Of a stretch of DNA of 33,667 nucleotides, positions 31,563-33,667 are shown one piece after another. The notes below the pieces were generated by a model. That model was not told the origin of the DNA, searched no databases, and saw only the letters and a list, made by a program, of their open reading frames with translations. Origin of the DNA: Actinomycetes bacterium (GTDB lineage: Bacteria; Actinomycetota; Actinomycetes; Nanopelagicales; Nanopelagicaceae); contig JANXZW010000022.1 of NCBI GenBank assembly GCA_025355305.1, forward strand, positions 1 to 33,667. Reading direction: 5' to 3'. Within the stretch, counting starts at the first letter, position 1. The number at the start of each line of letters is the position of its first letter. The position numbers were made by a program, and so were the translations under genes.

Positions 31563-32045
31563 TTAGCCGATTTTAGCGGTAACTCCGAAGTGGTCCGAGT
31601 CGGCGCTATCTAAATTTGCCGCTTCCACCTCTTTGTTGCAATCTTTTTCAACTCGCCTAAGGAAACGCAGATGTGGTCAATACAGGCATATGGAGCAGAG
31701 TCTCTAAATATCGGATCATTATCCATGGATGTCAGTGGTTTCAGACCGAAATCACTCAAGGTGAGCTCAAGGAGCGCACGCTTTTCTTTAGAGCCGTAAT
31801 AGTGCTTCGGTGCAAGACTTTGATTGAAATCTCCACCGCTCCCCTTCCACTCCCGGACGGTCCGGAATTCCAGAAAAGACCGAATGAGGGTCACCATAAG
31901 GCGACAAAGACTCGTGGGTCTCAGTCAGAAACCAAATATCACTTTCGATTCCAGACATTGTTTTATGGATTCGATCGAAGCGGAGTTGGCTGGGAAGAGG
32001 CCTTTGAACATTCCAGTTGGAAATCGTCATTGAATTTACCCGCAT
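31563..32045 (-). pseudogene. decayed endonuclease/exonuclease/phosphatase (EEP) family gene
   Basis: Pieces of one EEP-fold protein are in three frames. The N-terminal part (from ATG 32045 or, more likely, 32030) reads SNWNVQRPL, DIWFLTETHESL and DRPGVEGERW. Directly after GERW the sequence jumps to the late motif GGDFNQSL in another frame, so the middle of the domain (about 100 residues in relatives) is missing. That frame continues through HYYGSKEKRALLE and ACIDHICVS, then meets TAG at 31610; a 1-nt shift at the A-run (complement of 31632-31634) restores EVEAANLDSADSDHFGVTAKIG and a stop at 31563, which is the family's C-terminal SDH motif. The gene follows the RDD gene by 15 bp and faces DUF4191. 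Confidence 0.82.
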
Positions 32046-32060
32046 GAATAATAGATTTTC

Positions 32061-32411
32061 TCAGGCCCCAACAACTACCGAATTGGTAAACCAATCATGA
32101 TAACCCCGACCCTTTTTGGTGAAAACTGCTGGAAAAACTATGCAGATCAAAAGGGTTCTGAGGAAGGCTCGGCCGGCTGGGACTCGTCCCCCAGTGATCG
32201 CATCCACAACTTTAATTCGGGCAATTCGCTGTCCAGCTGAAGCTCCTCCCAAGGCTGTCAGAATCCCAACCTCGGCAAAGAAGATCGCCAGGGGAAGGAA
32301 TTGGGCTCCCCCAGCCAGATTTCGATGGATTAGGTGAGCAATACCCAGGCACATGAACCAATCAAGCAGCACGGCCAAGAGTCGGCGGTTGAAAGCGGCT
32401 TGAACTGGCAC
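32061..32411 (-). CDS. RDD-family membrane protein
   Basis: A small (116-residue) RDD-domain protein: FNRRLLAVLLDWFMCLGIAHL as the first helix with the Arg/Asp pair, a second helix, GGASAGQRIARIKVVDAITGGRVPAGRAFLRTLLI, and the end KKGRGYHDWFTNSVVV. Rv2219A is the likely counterpart beside glnA1. The open frame runs on to 32696, but that part is the complement of the glnA start. GTG at 32411 is chosen because TACCCT lies exactly 6 nt upstream and the domain begins right after it. RDD proteins are small integral membrane proteins, some linked to ion transport; the role here is unknown. It is divergent from glnA across 93 bp. Confidence 0.85.
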   Translation of the reverse strand: MPVQAAFNRRLLAVLLDWFMCLGIAHLIHRNLAGGAQFLPLAIFFAEVGILTALGGASAGQRIARIKVVDAITGGRVPAGRAFLRTLLICIVFPAVFTKKGRGYHDWFTNSVVVGA

Positions 32412-32417
32412 GTCTGA

Positions 32418-32423
32418 AGGGTA
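32418..32423 (-). promoter_or_regulatory. putative -10 element (TACCCT) of the RDD gene
   Basis: On the minus strand TACCCT is followed by 6 nt (TCAGAC) and the GTG at 32411. It decides the start of this gene. Confidence 0.52.
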
Positions 32424-32472
32424 ACATTGCGCCCGTAACGTGGCCCGTCGATGTGCCTCGCCCCCTTTAACT

Positions 32473-32491
32473 ATCTGGCCGGATCTGGCCG
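32473..32491 (+). repeat. two direct repeats of ATCTGGCCG, 10-bp period, before glnA
   Basis: ATCTGGCCG occurs at 32473-32481 and 32483-32491, one helical turn apart, 14-32 nt before the glnA ATG. The overlapping GGCCGGATCTGGCC is also nearly palindromic. The spacing suits a regulator binding one DNA face or an RNA structure in the 5' UTR. No known regulator is identified. Confidence 0.45.
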
Positions 32492-32504
32492 TTTTGGGAG
32501 AACT

Positions 32505-33667
32505 ATGTTTAAAGATTCTGCGGAGATTTTTGCTTATATAAAAAAGGAAGATGTAAAGCTCATCGACATCCGCTTCACCGACCTTCCTGGAGTCCAGCAG
32601 CACTTCAACGTTCCGATCGAGTCCTTCGATGAGGCAGTCTTCACCGACGGCCTGATGTTCGATGGTTCTTCGGTCCGCGGATTCCAAGCAATTCACGAGT
32701 CAGATATGAAGTTGCTGCCAATTCCAAGCAGCGCATTCCTCGATCCTTTCCGCAAGGAGAAGACACTCGTCATCTTGTTCTCAGTTCACAACCCAATCGA
32801 TGACACTCCTTATAGTCGGGATCCTCGCGGCGTCGTCGCCAAGGCTGTCGCTTACTTACAGTCAACCGGCATCGCAGATACCGCTTTCTTCGCCCCAGAA
32901 GCAGAGTTCTATGTCTTCGACGAAGTTAACTTCGGAACTTCACAAAACTCTTCGCACCACTTCATCGATTCCATCGAAGGTGCATGGAACACCGGTAACG
33001 ATATGGAGGCCGACGGTTCTCCAAACCGTGGTTACAAGACACGTTACAAGGGTGGGTACTTCCCAGTATCTCCAACAGATCAACTCGCCGATATCCGCGA
33101 TGAAATGGTTATGGAACTCGGCCGCGCGGGACTTTTGGTTGAGCGTTCACACCACGAAGTCGGAACTGCTGGACAGATGGAGATCAACTACCGTTTTTCA
33201 GATATCTTGCAGGCTGGCGACGATGTTTTGAAGTTCAAGTACATCATCAAGAACGTTGCTTGGAAGAACGGCAAGACCGCAACATTCATGCCAAAGCCTC
33301 TCTTTGGTGATAACGGTTCCGGTATGCACGTTCACCAATCACTTTGGAAAGATGGCAAGCCATTGTTCTTCGGTGAAGGTTACGGAGATCTTTCAGATAT
33401 GGCTCGCTGGTACATCGGTGGACTCTTGAAGCATGCACCTGCACTGCTTGCCTTCACCAATCCAACCGTTAACTCATACCACCGCTTGGTCCCAGGTTAT
33501 GAAGCACCAGTAAACCTCGTGTACTCAGCTCGTAACCGCTCTGCCTGTATCCGTATCCCAATCACGGGTAAGAATCCGAAGGCAAAGCGCATTGAGTTCC
33601 GTTGCCCTGATCCATCATCAAATCCATACCTAGCCTTTGCAGCAATGTTGATGGCCGGTATCGATGG
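32505..33667 (+). CDS. glnA: glutamine synthetase type I (3' partial)
   Basis: ATP-dependent glutamine formation from glutamate and ammonia. The 387 visible residues, of about 475, match GlnA1: [16 protein letters not shown], the [10 protein letters not shown] loop with D53, metal ligands E132 and E134 in [11 protein letters not shown]218 and E226 in [13 protein letters not shown]275 in GSGMHVHQS, the [13 protein letters not shown] loop, R345 in [11 protein letters not shown] and E364 in [15 protein letters not shown]. The adenylylation-site Tyr lies beyond the window. The ATG has GGGAG 4 nt upstream, a clear SD, unlike the leaderless neighbours. The gene diverges from the RDD gene and follows the order seen in mycobacteria. 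Confidence 0.97.
   Translation, partial: MFKDSAEIFAYIKKEDVKLIDIRFTDLPGVQQHFNVPIESFDEAVFTDGLMFDGSSVRGFQAIHESDMKLLPIPSSAFLDPFRKEKTLVILFSVHNPIDDTPYSRDPRGVVAKAVAYLQSTGIADTAFFAPEAEFYVFDEVNFGTSQNSSHHFIDSIEGAWNTGNDMEADGSPNRGYKTRYKGGYFPVSPTDQLADIRDEMVMELGRAGLLVERSHHEVGTAGQMEINYRFSDILQAGDDVLKFKYIIKNVAWKNGKTATFMPKPLFGDNGSGMHVHQSLWKDGKPLFFGEGYGDLSDMARWYIGGLLKHAPALLAFTNPTVNSYHRLVPGYEAPVNLVYSARNRSACIRIPITGKNPKAKRIEFRCPDPSSNPYLAFAAMLMAGID

Noticed and set aside
31788-32045. Two separate small minus-strand genes near 31.6-32.0 kb
   Set aside because: They overlap in different frames and carry the front and back halves of one EEP domain, so a single decayed gene explains them better.
32421-32439. GlnR box before glnA (two GTAAC words)
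   Set aside because: The words are 14 bp apart start to start, not the 11 bp of GlnR half-sites, and one overlaps the RDD -10 element.
32412-32696. Upstream extension of the RDD protein to 211 residues
   Set aside because: The extension is antisense to the glnA start; the RDD domain begins at the GTG at 32411, which has its own -10 hexamer.

Overview
The window looks like a chromosomal segment from a small-genome, mid-GC actinobacterium. Three things point there: the branched diheme QcrC, three-helix Rieske and cytochrome b modules with actinobacterial CtaF; the DUF3043, DUF4191 and RDD neighbours of glnA; and a gene order that, from memory, follows Mycobacterium tuberculosis Rv2191-Rv2220 (exonuclease, trpD, ctaE-qcrCAB, ctaF, ctaC, adoK, hesB-like, DUF3043, gcvT, pepA, E2, TIGR01777, lipB, lipA, DUF4191, RDD, glnA1). 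Tight packing, overlapping gene ends and moderate GC suggest a streamlined freshwater lineage such as Nanopelagicales (acI). That assignment is inference.

Layout. 1-3.9 kb: a GNAT plus N-succinylamino acid racemase pair, an esterase, an unknown membrane protein with an internal repeat, and a DEDDh exonuclease. 3.9-12.4 kb: trpD, then ctaE-qcrC-qcrA-qcrB-GNAT on plus, facing ctaC-ctaD-ctaF on minus; together these encode the bc1-aa3 respiratory branch. 12.4-16.8 kb: a degenerate NifS-like protein paired with TusA, adenosine kinase, ErpA-type Fe-S carrier, quinolinate synthase and DUF3043. 16.8-20.8 kb: aldo/keto reductase, then a cobalamin riboswitch driving a btuF-btuC-btuD uptake operon. 20.8-30.2 kb: a lipoate-centred block (gcvT, lpdA, E2, lipB, lipA) with pepA, a TIGR01777 epimerase and a Gfo/Idh oxidoreductase. 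30.2-33.7 kb: plsC, DUF4191, a decayed endonuclease/exonuclease/phosphatase gene, an RDD protein and the 5' part of glnA.

Many genes start exactly 5-9 nt after a TANNNT hexamer with no Shine-Dalgarno sequence. This indicates widespread leaderless transcription and fixes several starts. Two divergent gene pairs have 29-bp intergenic regions holding both -10 elements. Four convergent pairs overlap at their 3' ends.

Most notable observations: the NifS-like protein has lost its PLP lysine but keeps the sulfur-carrying cysteine and sits directly before TusA; the riboswitch expression platform is one hairpin that both covers the SD and ends in U6 immediately before the btuF ATG; and the EEP pseudogene's lesions can be read directly. 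No tRNA, rRNA, IS element, prophage or CRISPR array was seen.
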